Assembly (NCBI RefSeq): GCF_001308265.1
Contig: NZ_CP012023.1
Coordinates: forward strand, 538,932-602,931
Source: Celeribacter marinus
Lineage (GTDB): Bacteria; Pseudomonadota; Alphaproteobacteria; Rhodobacterales; Rhodobacteraceae
Reading direction: 5' to 3'
Length of the DNA: 64,000 nt
Of the stretch, positions 55,489 to 64,000 are shown one piece after another. Under the pieces are notes generated by a model. It was not told where the DNA came from. It searched no databases and saw nothing but the letters and a program-made list of their open reading frames with translations. Made by a program: the position numbers and the translations under genes. The stretch's first letter is position 1. Each line of letters begins with the position of its first letter.

Positions 55489-57816
55489 TCACATTTCAAG
55501 CTTTTGTTTCAATTTATCTTTTTGCCCGCGCGCCTCAGCGCCGCCAAGCAATGACAGGCGCATCGTGGCGCAAGCGCCGATACGACCCGTCTCGTCGAGT
55601 GGCTCACCATCGGTGAGCGTCAAGGAGCCGCCATGCTCCTCGATAATCTTTTTCACGATAGGCAAACCCAGTCCCGTGCCCTTTTCGCGCGTTGTCACAT
55701 ATGGCTCGAACAACCGCGAGCGATCTTCGGGCAACCCGATACCGTTGTCCGTGATCCGCACCACAACGTCCCCGTCCTCAAGATCAAGTGCGACACGCAC
55801 ACGCGCCTTGTGATCTTTGGGGCGCTCAATCTCATAGAGGCTCTCAATCGCTTCGCCGGCGTTCTTGATCAGATTGGTCAAGGCCTGACCAATCATCGTC
55901 GCATCCACTTCGGCAATTGCGGCCTGTGCATGGATCTGTGGTGTAATCTCGACGCCGACCTGTGCGTTTTGCTGAAGCAGAACAGCGCCTTTCACCAGAT
56001 CAACCATATCGTACTCACGCCGCTCGGGCGTGGGCATGCGCGCGAATTTGGAAAACTCGTCGACAATACGGCGCAAATCGCCCGTCTGGCGCACAATGAC
56101 GTCTGTATATTGTTCCAGATCGGCGCGCGCGGCATCATCCATGCCCTTGCCAAACTTGCGTTTGATACGCTCTGCGGAGAGCTGGATCGGGGTCAACGGG
56201 TTCTTGATCTCATGGGCGATACGGCGCGCGACATCGCCCCACGCGGCCATACGTTGCGCACTTACAAGGTCGGTCACATCGTCGAACACGACCACAAACC
56301 CCTCATGTGCGCCTTGCGCTGTGCGCCGTGTGGCGATGCGCACCAACAGGCTTTCTTGGGCACCGGCACGGATCAGCCGCACCTCGTCTTGGGCCACATC
56401 GCGGCTCTGCGCGCGCAAGCTATCAAAGAGCGCGCCAAATTCGGGCGCAACCATCGCAAGTGGCTCACCCGATACATCACGCGCCCCTAGGCTCAAAAGC
56501 GCAATGGCAGAGGTGTTTGCAAGCGTCACACGTCCCTCGGGATCAAGCGCGATCACCCCCGCCGTCACCGATCCAAGCACACTATCAAACAGGCGGCGGC
56601 GTTGTTCGATCTGGGCGTTGGCCTCCAAAAGCGTATCACGCTGAACCTTCAATTGTCCCGTCATCTGATTGAAAACACGGCCCAACATCGAAATCTCATC
56701 ATCACCATCGCCCTCAACGACCTGCACATCGAGATCGCCCGCACCCACCTGTTGCGCAGCCTCGGCCAAGCGCCCGACAGGCCGCGCCAGTCGCTCGGCG
56801 AACCATAGGCCGACCCACGTGGCCGCGAGAATAAGGATGATCGCAAACCCGAGGTACAACAGACCAAATTCGAACAACAACCGCCCGCGTTCACTTTCCA
56901 GTTGGGTGTAGAGCGCGATGGTTTCTTGTGTCTCATCGAGCAAGCTCAAAATCCCGCCATCCACATCGCGGGTCACATACAGATATCGGTCCGAAAAGCC
57001 CGACAGCCGTTTAAGTGCGCGACTTTCATTGTGGTCCCAATCGTTGATCAACACCAAAACACCCGTTTCAGCGCGCGCCAGATCGGCCTCAACGGGCTGT
57101 TCGTAATCGAACATGTAGGACCGCTCACCCCGCACCTTGAGCGCCCCTGAACGGTCAATCACATAAGCCTCTTCAAGGCCGCGTTGGACCAACCCCTGCC
57201 CTTGATTGAGCGCCACACGTAGCGCGCCATCGGGCAGGATCGTCACCTGTTGGCGCACCTCGGTGATGTAATTGGCAAGGGCAAAGGTATCCTCGGCCAA
57301 CCCCTCGCGGTGCTCGGCCTCATAGGCCTCAGCCGCCGCAAGCGACGAGCCGACCACGTTGCGCACCCGCTCGGAAAACCACCCCTCAAGGCCGAAATTC
57401 ACCGTCACAACCGCAAACACCGCCACAGTAACCGTCGGGATCAAAGCCAAAAGAACAAACACACCCGTCAGGCGCAGGTGCAGACGCGACCCCGCCGAAT
57501 GATTGCGCCGCGCCGCCACCATGCGAGCAATGCGCGAGGCCACAAGACCCGCCACCACCAGCACGTAAATCAAATCACAAAGGAGAATAAATCGCAGCGA
57601 TCCGCTCGCAGTCGCCTGATCAAGCGGGCCAAGCACCAAAAACGTCGCAATCGTCAACAATGGACCAAGCACGAACACCGTTATGGTCCCCGCATTTTGC
57701 CACCGCCGTGCCCGCCGCGCGCGCAAAAGCCTGTTCCAACTGTCTTTGCCGATAGACCTGCGCAAGACCGCCCCCACTGTCCGCTTTTCCTCAAGCGGCA
57801 CAGTTTGCACCACCAC
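55489..57816 (-). CDS. ntrY: NtrY transmembrane sensor kinase
   Basis: 775-residue sensor. Two N-terminal helices (ITVFVLGPLLTIATFLVLGP, LLCDLIYVLVVAGLVASRIA), a third (GVFVLLALIPTVTVAVFAVV), a periplasmic domain and a fourth helix (FGLLYLGFAIILILAATWVG) precede a HAMP domain, PAS domain and kinase core. That core has RIAHEIKNPLTPIQLSAERI, NLIKNAGEAI and GTGLGLPIVKKIIEEHGG. It phosphorylates NtrX. The start is a GTG near 57816 (three GTGs in a row); no ATG is available because a stop lies just upstream. Confidence 0.95.
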   Translation of the reverse strand: MVVQTVPLEEKRTVGAVLRRSIGKDSWNRLLRARRARRWQNAGTITVFVLGPLLTIATFLVLGPLDQATASGSLRFILLCDLIYVLVVAGLVASRIARMVAARRNHSAGSRLHLRLTGVFVLLALIPTVTVAVFAVVTVNFGLEGWFSERVRNVVGSSLAAAEAYEAEHREGLAEDTFALANYITEVRQQVTILPDGALRVALNQGQGLVQRGLEEAYVIDRSGALKVRGERSYMFDYEQPVEADLARAETGVLVLINDWDHNESRALKRLSGFSDRYLYVTRDVDGGILSLLDETQETIALYTQLESERGRLLFEFGLLYLGFAIILILAATWVGLWFAERLARPVGRLAEAAQQVGAGDLDVQVVEGDGDDEISMLGRVFNQMTGQLKVQRDTLLEANAQIEQRRRLFDSVLGSVTAGVIALDPEGRVTLANTSAIALLSLGARDVSGEPLAMVAPEFGALFDSLRAQSRDVAQDEVRLIRAGAQESLLVRIATRRTAQGAHEGFVVVFDDVTDLVSAQRMAAWGDVARRIAHEIKNPLTPIQLSAERIKRKFGKGMDDAARADLEQYTDVIVRQTGDLRRIVDEFSKFARMPTPERREYDMVDLVKGAVLLQQNAQVGVEITPQIHAQAAIAEVDATMIGQALTNLIKNAGEAIESLYEIERPKDHKARVRVALDLEDGDVVVRITDNGIGLPEDRSRLFEPYVTTREKGTGLGLPIVKKIIEEHGGSLTLTDGEPLDETGRIGACATMRLSLLGGAEARGQKDKLKQKLEM

Positions 57817-57904
57817 TTATACCATGCGTGCACTACGCTCAGGAGACGGCGGCAGAATGTGTTGATTCTGTCACTGCGCCCTGAAAGGCACGGTTGTGGC
57901 GGTT

Positions 57905-59281
57905 TTACATCAGTTTGCGGCGGCGTGTCACCTGAATATCGAGATCATTAATCTTTTTACGCAAGGTATTGCGGTTGATCCCAAGTAAATCAGCACATTT
58001 AGCTTGGTTTCCCCCAACGGCATCAAGCGCAATTTCGATCAATGGTGTCTCAACTTCACGCAAAATGCGTTGATATAGCCCCGGTGACGGCAAAACACCG
58101 CCGTGCAAGTCAAAGTAACGGCGCAGATGTTTATTCACGGAGGCCGACAGTTTTTCGCCGTCCCCGCCCCCTTGCAATGGCTCCATTGCGGGCTGGTTGC
58201 CCAAGACAATCTCGACGTCCGCATGCGAGATTTCATCCTCAGGCGCGGTCACAATCAGGCGGCGAATGGTGTTTTCCAACTGACGCACATTGCCAGGCCA
58301 ACTATACGTGCGCACAAGATCAAGGGCATTTGGCGCGAAGCGGCGCCGATTAAGTCCCTCGCGCTCGGCCTTGGCAAAGAAATGCTCGGCCAATAACGGA
58401 ATATCATCAACCCGTTCGCGCAAAGACGGCACAGATATAGTGACCCCGCCCAAACGGTAGAACAAATCTTGACGAAACGCGCCGTTTTCCATTTTCAGGC
58501 TTAAATTGGCTTGGGATGTGGCCATGATGCGCGGCGCATTATCGGTGAAGCTGTCAAGCATCCGCACCACGCGCGCTTGCGCCTCTTCGTCCAGATCACC
58601 GACCTCATCAAACAAGATCGAGCCATTGCGCGCCTTAGAGATGATCGACGCCGGCCCCTCCATCACCGCCAGATCAGCCGCCGAGACCACAACAAACGGC
58701 AAACTGCGCCGGTCGGAAAAGTCATGAATAGCGCGCGCAATCAAACTTTTTCCCGTCCCGCTCTCGCCCGTCACCAACACCGGAAGATCGGTATTCATCA
58801 CCCGCGCCACAAGGCGGTACAACGTCTGCATCGCGGGCGTGCGCCCGATCAGCGGAAGATCGTCTTGGGGGGTGTCAGAGGGCGCTTTGGCGTTGGATGG
58901 CGCCGGATTTGCACGCCGCTTGATCTCCAACGCCTTGGCGGAGCGTTTCATCAGGTCGGGCAAATCAAACGGTTTGGGTAGATAGTCAAAGGCCTCGGCC
59001 TCAGCGGCCTGAATCGCGGTCATGATGGTGTTTTGGGCAGAGATCACGATCACCGGCAAGCCGGGGCGCAATTCGGCGATTTTTGGGAGCGCCTCAAGGC
59101 CGTTTCCGTCCGGCATCATCACATCGGATATCACCAGATCGCCTTTGCCCTCTTCGACCCAACGCATCAACGTGACCAAGGATGAGGTGGCGTGCACCTT
59201 ACATCCTGCGCGCGTCAACGCCTGAGTGAGAACCGTGCGGATCGTGCGGTCGTCATCTGCGACGAGAATTGTGCCGTCCAT
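57905..59281 (-). CDS. ntrC: Nitrogen regulator NtrC lacking GAFTGA
   Basis: 458-residue nitrogen-limitation response regulator. The receiver has Asp in [16 protein letters not shown] and Lys in LPKPFDLP. The AAA domain has [14 protein letters not shown] and [14 protein letters not shown], but the stretch between them is shortened: the ELFGHEKGAFTGA region is deleted and [16 protein letters not shown] stands there. The C-terminal Fis-type helix-turn-helix is intact ([18 protein letters not shown]). Rhodobacter capsulatus NtrC has the same deletion and activates sigma-70 promoters, so the same is expected here. It is second in the ntrB-ntrC pair, 65 bases from ntrB. Confidence 0.95.
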   Translation of the reverse strand: MDGTILVADDDRTIRTVLTQALTRAGCKVHATSSLVTLMRWVEEGKGDLVISDVMMPDGNGLEALPKIAELRPGLPVIVISAQNTIMTAIQAAEAEAFDYLPKPFDLPDLMKRSAKALEIKRRANPAPSNAKAPSDTPQDDLPLIGRTPAMQTLYRLVARVMNTDLPVLVTGESGTGKSLIARAIHDFSDRRSLPFVVVSAADLAVMEGPASIISKARNGSILFDEVGDLDEEAQARVVRMLDSFTDNAPRIMATSQANLSLKMENGAFRQDLFYRLGGVTISVPSLRERVDDIPLLAEHFFAKAEREGLNRRRFAPNALDLVRTYSWPGNVRQLENTIRRLIVTAPEDEISHADVEIVLGNQPAMEPLQGGGDGEKLSASVNKHLRRYFDLHGGVLPSPGLYQRILREVETPLIEIALDAVGGNQAKCADLLGINRNTLRKKINDLDIQVTRRRKLM

Positions 59282-59346
59282 CGTATCGTCTCCTTTTTGC
59301 GCCGCGCATTAGACGCGCCGCGCGTTCATCTGTCGTCAAAAGCCGG

Positions 59347-60417
59347 TCACACCACGCGCGGCGCCACCGGAAGGGAAAGCCGGAACACGGTCTTGCCGGG
59401 CGCTGACTCCACGGAAATCCACCCCTCGTGATCGGAAATAATTTTTGAGACCAAGGCGAGGCCAAGTCCCGTCCCGTTCTCGCGTCCCGACACAAACGGC
59501 TCGAAAATATCGGACGAAATTTCAGGCGGCAAACCCGGTCCATCGTCGATAATCTCGACCTGCAATGGCAAGGCCGCACCAGATCCATCGGCACGGCGCA
59601 AGCGCAGGGAAATGTCGTAGAACGTGCGAATGCGGATTGTCCCGCCCTCGCGGCCTGCCGCCTCCGACGCATTCTTGAACAGGTTCAAAAAGATCTGCAA
59701 AATCTGGTCCCCATCGACAAAGGTCGACGGCAACGAGGGGTCGAATTCCTCAACAAACGTCATCGCGGCCCCGTAGGACACCTGCGCCGATTTGCGCGCG
59801 CGATCAATCAGGTCATGGACATTGACGGCCGATTTGGCGGGGGGGCGCAGATTTCCGAATTGTTCGACCTGCTCCAACAACGCCACGATACGCCGGCTTT
59901 CGGCCACGATCAAATCGGTCAGTTCCAAATCCTCAGGCGCCAGATTCATTGATAGCAACTGCGCCGCGCCGGTGATCCCCGCAAGCGGGTTTTTGATCTC
60001 ATGGGCCAACATTTCTGCCATGCCAATGGCCGAGCGGGCGGACTTTTTGACCTGATGCGAACGGCCAAGCCGGTCTGCAATCTGACGCGGTTCCATAAGG
60101 AGCAAAATCGCGCCGCTATCGCCCTGCATCGGAGCAATCTGGATATTGCATTGAATGGGGGCAGCATTGCCGCCCGACACATCAACGTTATTGATAAACA
60201 TCGGCGAGGTATCTCGGCGCACCCGCTCGAACGCCTCTTCTAAAGGCGCGTCGATCGCAAGTTTATCGAGCACAGGCACGCCGCGCAGCGACTTTGCAGA
60301 CGCATTGAGAAAGGATTCCGCCGCAGGGTTGATCTCGAGGATCAAATCCCCCGCACCAACAATGACCGATGGGACGGGCAACGACTGCCACAAGGTTTCG
60401 AAATCAGGCAATATCAT
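59347..60417 (-). CDS. ntrB: NtrB nitrogen sensor kinase
   Basis: 356-residue soluble kinase/phosphatase controlled by PII. A PAS domain (about 10-115, SVIVGAGDLILEINPAAESF) is followed by a HisKA helix (MLAHEIKNPLAGITGAAQLL, His near 142) and an HATPase domain with NLFKNASEAA, DDGPGLPPE and NGTGLGLALVSKII. The ATG at 60417 overlaps the dusB stop (ATGA), so it is coupled to dusB. A longer frame to 60696 only overlaps dusB. Confidence 0.96.
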   Translation of the reverse strand: MILPDFETLWQSLPVPSVIVGAGDLILEINPAAESFLNASAKSLRGVPVLDKLAIDAPLEEAFERVRRDTSPMFINNVDVSGGNAAPIQCNIQIAPMQGDSGAILLLMEPRQIADRLGRSHQVKKSARSAIGMAEMLAHEIKNPLAGITGAAQLLSMNLAPEDLELTDLIVAESRRIVALLEQVEQFGNLRPPAKSAVNVHDLIDRARKSAQVSYGAAMTFVEEFDPSLPSTFVDGDQILQIFLNLFKNASEAAGREGGTIRIRTFYDISLRLRRADGSGAALPLQVEIIDDGPGLPPEISSDIFEPFVSGRENGTGLGLALVSKIISDHEGWISVESAPGKTVFRLSLPVAPRVV

Positions 60418-61394
60418 GCGGCGGCTCCCTCGTGGTTGAGCGCTTCGGCTAAGAGCCGTTGCACCTCGTGTTCGCCTTTTTGCGTCAAAACGGCACGGCG
60501 CAGATCGGCGGGCGTGCGCGCGTGATCCATGTACCATCCCAAATGCTTGCGCAGCACGCGCGCACCAAGGTCCGCACCATAAAACGACAGACCCGCCTCG
60601 TAATGCCCCGCAACCATATCGGCGAACCGTGCGCCCGTTGGCACATCTGGCGCGGGTGCGCCCATCAGGTTTGCGGCCACTTGTGCCAAAATCCACGGCC
60701 GCCCTTGTGATCCACGCCCGATCATCACCCCGTCCGCACCCGATTGCTCAAGGGCGGATTGGGCCGCCTCGCTGGACGTGATATCGCCATTGGCGACCAC
60801 GGGAATGGACACGGCATCTTTGACGGCACGAATGGCGGCCCAATCTGCGGAGCCTTTGTAAAACTGGCACCGTGTGCGGCCGTGAATGGTGATCATCTGG
60901 ATGCCTGCCGCCTCGGCGCGGCGTGCCAAATCTGCCGCATTCAATAGCGCGTCATCCCACCCGAGCCGCGTTTTCAACGTCACAGGCACATCAACCGCGC
61001 CCACAACCGCCTCGATCAGGGTGAGCGCATGATCCAGATCACGCATCAACGCAGACCCCGAATAGCCCGACACCACCTTTTTGGCGGGACAGCCCATGTT
61101 AATGTCGATGATTTTCGCGCCACTGTCGGCGGCAATCTTTGCGGCAAGTGCCATTGGCTCGGCCTCGCGACCCGCCAGTTGCACAGCCGTTTTATCAACA
61201 CCGAACCCAAGCTCGGCCTTTTCTCGGCTTCCCGGTCTGGCATTGATCATATCGTGAGAGGCCACCATCTCGGAAACGACCAAGCCAGCACCGAAAGACG
61301 CGACCAAATTGCGGAACGGCAAATCTGTGATCCCAGCCATGGGAGCCAGAAAAACGGGCGGGTCGAGCGTGATATCTGCCAAACTTACGGGCAA
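60414..61394 (-). CDS. dusB: tRNA-dihydrouridine synthase DusB (NifR3)
   Basis: 326-residue FMN-dependent enzyme that reduces uridine in tRNA. FLAPMAGITDLPFRN is at the N-terminus, the catalytic Cys is in DINMGCPAKKVV and the FMN phosphate site is in GVMIGRGSQGRPW. Historically NifR3, first gene of the nifR3-ntrB-ntrC operon of Rhodobacter. The TTG at 61394 with AAGGA eight bases upstream is the best start; the frame continues to 61466. Confidence 0.93.
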   Translation of the reverse strand: MPVSLADITLDPPVFLAPMAGITDLPFRNLVASFGAGLVVSEMVASHDMINARPGSREKAELGFGVDKTAVQLAGREAEPMALAAKIAADSGAKIIDINMGCPAKKVVSGYSGSALMRDLDHALTLIEAVVGAVDVPVTLKTRLGWDDALLNAADLARRAEAAGIQMITIHGRTRCQFYKGSADWAAIRAVKDAVSIPVVANGDITSSEAAQSALEQSGADGVMIGRGSQGRPWILAQVAANLMGAPAPDVPTGARFADMVAGHYEAGLSFYGADLGARVLRKHLGWYMDHARTPADLRRAVLTQKGEHEVQRLLAEALNHEGAAA

Positions 61395-61486
61395 GCGATT
61401 AATCCTTGTGCAACTCCCCCTGAGATACCCCTCTCGTCGGGGAGTCGCAAAGTCTTTGCGACACAAAAGCCACCAAAAACACCATC

Positions 61487-61516
61487 TGCATAAATTTTAA
61501 TCATCCATTTGGTCAA
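61487..61516 (-). promoter_or_regulatory. Candidate dusB-ntrBC promoter
   Basis: The minus strand has TTGACC (61511-61516) and TATGCA (61487-61492) with 18-base spacing, about 90 bases upstream of the dusB start, in the intergenic region shared with ispDF. Confidence 0.4.
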
Positions 61517-61564
61517 AAACTGGAGCATTGCCACTGACGCAGCCAAAGACTATTTCCTTTTCCC

Positions 61565-62710
61565 ATGACAATCGCTGCTCTCATCGTCGCCGCAGGACGC
61601 GGCACCCGCGCTGGCGGGGACACGCCAAAGCAATGGCGTGCACTTGGTGCGGCGCGCGTCATCGACCACGCAATCGCCGCCTTTCGCGGTCGCGTAGACG
61701 AGATTGTGGTCGTGCATCACGCCGATGATCTCGATCTGGCCCGCACACTTGACGGCGTCACGCTTGTGGCGGGCGGAGCCACGCGCGCCGCGTCAGTACA
61801 GGCGGGGCTTGCCGCCCTCGCGGATCGCGGCGTGACCAAAGTTTTGATCCATGACGCCGCACGCGCGCTTACCCCGCGTGGCGTGATTGCCGATGTCATC
61901 GATGCACTGGGGACTGGCGTTGCGGCCGCCCCTGCCCTTGCGGTCACGGATGCGCTTTGGCGCGGTGAGGATGGCCATGTGACCGGCACTCAGGACCGGA
62001 CTGGGCTATTTCGCGCACAAACCCCACAAGGGTTCGGCTATGACGCCATTTGCGCCGCACATGCGCGCCATGACGGCGCGGCACTTGATGATGTTGAGGT
62101 CGCACGCGCTGCGGGCCTGACAGTCACCATCACGGCGGGCCACGAAGACAATTTTAAAATCACCCACGCGGAGGACTTTGCACGCGCAAACGCGGTCCTC
62201 GCGCGCCGCACAGACAAAGGACACGACATGTTGGATATCCGGTTGGGCAATGGCTACGATGTGCACCGCTTTGGCGCAGGCGATCATGTTTGGCTCTGTG
62301 GTGTCAAAATCCCCCACGGGCGCAGCCTCCAAGGGCACTCGGACGCTGATGTCGGCATGCACGCGCTGACGGACGCCATTTACGGCGCCCTCGCGCAGGG
62401 CGATATCGGACGTCACTTCCCGCCCTCAGACATGCAGTGGAAGGGCGCCGAGAGCCACATTTTCCTGCGCCACGCGATAGAGCTGGCACGGTCCAAAGGC
62501 TATGCCTTGATGAACTGTGACGTGACACTGGTCTGCGAATACCCGAAAGTTGGCCCACACGCGGACGCCATGCGCGCCGCCCTTGCAGATATCATGTCGG
62601 TCGATCTGGACCGCGTATCGGTCAAGGCAACCACATCAGAGAAATTGGGATTCACCGGCCGCGAGGAAGGCATCGCCTCTATCGCCACAGCAGCACTTGC
62701 CAAGCAATAA
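61565..62710 (+). CDS. ispDF: Bifunctional IspD-IspF (MEP pathway)
   Basis: 381-residue fusion enzyme of isoprenoid synthesis. Residues 1-220 are IspD (CTP:methylerythritol-4-P cytidylyltransferase; [27 protein letters not shown]). Residues 224-381 are IspF (cyclodiphosphate synthase; [37 protein letters not shown] and the [10 protein letters not shown] metal site). The fusion is normal in alphaproteobacteria. It is divergent from dusB. Confidence 0.97.
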   Translation: MTIAALIVAAGRGTRAGGDTPKQWRALGAARVIDHAIAAFRGRVDEIVVVHHADDLDLARTLDGVTLVAGGATRAASVQAGLAALADRGVTKVLIHDAARALTPRGVIADVIDALGTGVAAAPALAVTDALWRGEDGHVTGTQDRTGLFRAQTPQGFGYDAICAAHARHDGAALDDVEVARAAGLTVTITAGHEDNFKITHAEDFARANAVLARRTDKGHDMLDIRLGNGYDVHRFGAGDHVWLCGVKIPHGRSLQGHSDADVGMHALTDAIYGALAQGDIGRHFPPSDMQWKGAESHIFLRHAIELARSKGYALMNCDVTLVCEYPKVGPHADAMRAALADIMSVDLDRVSVKATTSEKLGFTGREEGIASIATAALAKQ

Positions 62711-62733
62711 GATCAAGACAGAGAGATAACCCC

Positions 62734-63234
62734 ATGAAACAACTTGCTGAAATCATAGCCACCCTTGCCCGCGTTGGTTATATCAAGCCCGCACCTGGCA
62801 CATGGGGTTCGGCCGCAGCAGTGCCCCTTGCGTGGGTCATTTATGAGCGTGGCGGTTTTTGGGCTGTCGTATTTGCGACCCTCATCGCCTTTATCGTCGG
62901 GTGGTGGGCGACCAAAGAAATGACCGCAGGATCGAAAGATCACGACCCGTCAGAGATTGTCATCGACGAAGTGGTCGGGCAGTGGATTGCCCTAATGCCC
63001 GTGCTGTACGGCGCGGGGATGATGGGGGTTGAAGCTACCGCCCTTTGGCCCGGTTGGATCGCAGCCTTTGCGCTCTTTCGTTTGTTCGATATCTGGAAGC
63101 CGCTTTGGATTGGCAAAGCGGACCGGCGCGGAGATGCCCTTGGCGTGATGCTTGACGATGTGATCGCAGGCGTGTTTGCCGCCATTTGTGTGGTGATCCT
63201 CGCAGGTCTGTCGCATGGGTTGATGATGCAATGA
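62734..63234 (+). CDS. pgpA: Phosphatidylglycerophosphatase A
   Basis: 166-residue membrane enzyme that dephosphorylates phosphatidylglycerol phosphate. The PgpA signature is in GYIKPAPGTWGSAAAVPLAW and DPSEIVIDEVVGQWIAL, with FRLFDIWKP and a C-terminal GDALGVMLDDVIAGVFAAI segment. About three to four helices. The stop overlaps the cinA start (ATGA). Confidence 0.95.
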   Translation: MKQLAEIIATLARVGYIKPAPGTWGSAAAVPLAWVIYERGGFWAVVFATLIAFIVGWWATKEMTAGSKDHDPSEIVIDEVVGQWIALMPVLYGAGMMGVEATALWPGWIAAFALFRLFDIWKPLWIGKADRRGDALGVMLDDVIAGVFAAICVVILAGLSHGLMMQ

Positions 63235-63725
63235 CGCCTGCATCCGGCATAGACCAACTTGCCCGTGATGTGCTGGATGCGGCGCGGGCGCGCGGTGTGC
63301 GCATCGCCACCGCAGAGAGCTGCACAGGCGGGCTCATCATCGGCGCATTGACCGAGATTGCGGGATCTTCGGACGTGGTAGATCGCGGGTTTGTCACCTA
63401 TTCCAACGCCGCCAAGGTCGACATGTTAGGCATCTCCCTCGACACACTTGAGGCACATGGCGCGGTGAGCGAACAGATCGCCCAAGAGATGGCAGAGGGC
63501 GCATGGGAGCACTCGAACGCCACCCTCACACTTGCGGTCACGGGGATCGCCGGTCCGGGCGGATCGGAGCACAAACCCGAGGGTCGTGTGTGTTTTGGCA
63601 TGGCCTATGAGGGACGCCCTACACAGGTCGAGACGGTGGAGTTCGGGGCGATTGGCCGCGCGCAGGTGCGACATGCAACCGTGAGCCATGCGCTTACCCT
63701 CGCACTGACCGCCCTCACGCGGTAG
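63231..63725 (+). CDS. CinA C-terminal-domain protein (nicotinamide-nucleotide amidase)
   Basis: 164-residue protein equal to the CinA C-terminal domain (PncC), which deamidates NMN in pyridine-nucleotide recycling. Motifs are ATAESCTGGLI (active-site Ser/Thr region), VTYSNAAKVDMLGI and VTGIAGPGGSEHKPEG. The N-terminal CinA domain is absent, as in many proteobacteria. The ATG at 63231 overlaps the pgpA stop. Confidence 0.94.
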   Translation: MTPASGIDQLARDVLDAARARGVRIATAESCTGGLIIGALTEIAGSSDVVDRGFVTYSNAAKVDMLGISLDTLEAHGAVSEQIAQEMAEGAWEHSNATLTLAVTGIAGPGGSEHKPEGRVCFGMAYEGRPTQVETVEFGAIGRAQVRHATVSHALTLALTALTR

Positions 63726-63958
63726 CGCATCGCGCCAGTAGACGAAACGTCCGAGCCGCCCCCAGATCAGGCTAGGATCGCGGCGATTCAGTTATGTCTA
63801 TTTTTTATGCACGACCTAAAAATTGCGCTCTAATTCTATGCATTTTGTTGATTGCTGCATTTTTCATCCCTCTACACGCCCCCTTGCCGCTTTCCTTATC
63901 GTTTCAAAGCCGCTCTACGCGCCGTAACGACTAAAAAATAACCTTTGGAGGGGACATC

Positions 63959-64000
63959 ATGGTTGGAGCGGATACCGCATGGATCATCGTCGCAACGGCG
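63959..64000 (+). CDS. Partial gene, probable ammonium transporter (Amt) N-terminus
   Basis: Only 14 codons are in the window: MVGADTAWIIVATA. GADTAWIIVATA is typical of the mature start of Amt/AmtB proteins. GGAGGGGACATC upstream of the ATG gives a strong ribosome site. No glnK-type gene precedes it in the window. The call rests on this short stretch alone. Confidence 0.6.
   Translation, partial: MVGADTAWIIVATA

Noticed and set aside
57905..59281. Assembly or frameshift error as the cause of the missing GAFTGA loop in ntrC
   Set aside because: The frame is continuous, flanking Walker motifs are intact, and the same deletion is known in Rhodobacter NtrC.
63808..63860. NtrC binding sites upstream of the amt-like start
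   Set aside because: TGCA words recur, but no pair matches an accepted NtrC palindrome well enough to list as a feature.

Overview
The window reads as a chromosomal segment of an alphaproteobacterium, most likely a member of the Rhodobacteraceae (Roseobacter group). The case rests on gene order and family type: a dusB-ntrB-ntrC-ntrY-ntrX-trkA-trkH-hfq-hflX block divergent from a fused ispDF, an NtrC without the sigma-54 contact motif, an iscR-desulfurase-sufB...sufC-sufD-sufS operon with an Irr-type iron box, a ChpT phosphotransferase, and an L21 protein with a C-terminal helix-hairpin-helix tail. The DNA looks uniformly GC-rich. I saw no insertion sequence, prophage, CRISPR array or rRNA. 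Two tRNA genes are present.

Layout. 1-5.2 kb: lpxD, an L,D-transpeptidase, a Tat-exported M15-like peptidase and a glycine-repeat DUF533/TerB-like protein. 5.2-7.7 kb: a two-gene operon for a membrane-anchored octaheme cytochrome c (tetrathionate reductase family) and its cytochrome b. 7.7-16.7 kb: tRNA-Arg, then the leftward iscR-suf iron-sulfur assembly cluster, interrupted between sufB and sufC by five small genes (a YbjQ-family protein and four unknowns). 17-25.6 kb: housekeeping genes (alpha/beta hydrolase, a double-HD phosphohydrolase, a hotdog thioesterase, an M32 carboxypeptidase, heme A synthase, a SpoU methyltransferase, a ThiE-like protein) and the ornithine-lipid pair olsB-olsA. 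25.8-33.1 kb: DUF3553, chpT, obgE-proB-proA, a GNAT, rplU-rpmA and a DUF2059 protein. 33.4-36.0 kb: tRNA-Ser and cydAB of the cyanide-insensitive type.

36-43 kb is a signalling cluster. A PAS/histidine-kinase/receiver hybrid faces, across a 518-base gap, a 58-residue unknown protein translationally coupled to a 1183-residue CheB-CheR-PAS-HWE kinase. A stand-alone receiver and an NsrR-like Rrf2 regulator follow. No other chemotaxis gene is nearby. 43-49 kb holds a mutarotase-like protein, rlmE, a beta-hydroxyacid dehydrogenase, and a penicillin acylase-fucU pair. 49-61.4 kb is the nitrogen/potassium/Hfq block. From 61.5 kb ispDF-pgpA-cinA run rightward, and the window ends in the first codons of what looks like an ammonium transporter.

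Most of the window is core genome. The parts that most deserve follow-up are the CheB-CheR-HWE locus with its coupled small gene, the extra genes inside the suf operon, the single-cysteine IscR next to an Irr box, the octaheme cytochrome operon with its palindromic operator, and the double-HD protein. I did not find a clear, wholly undescribed defence or mobile system.
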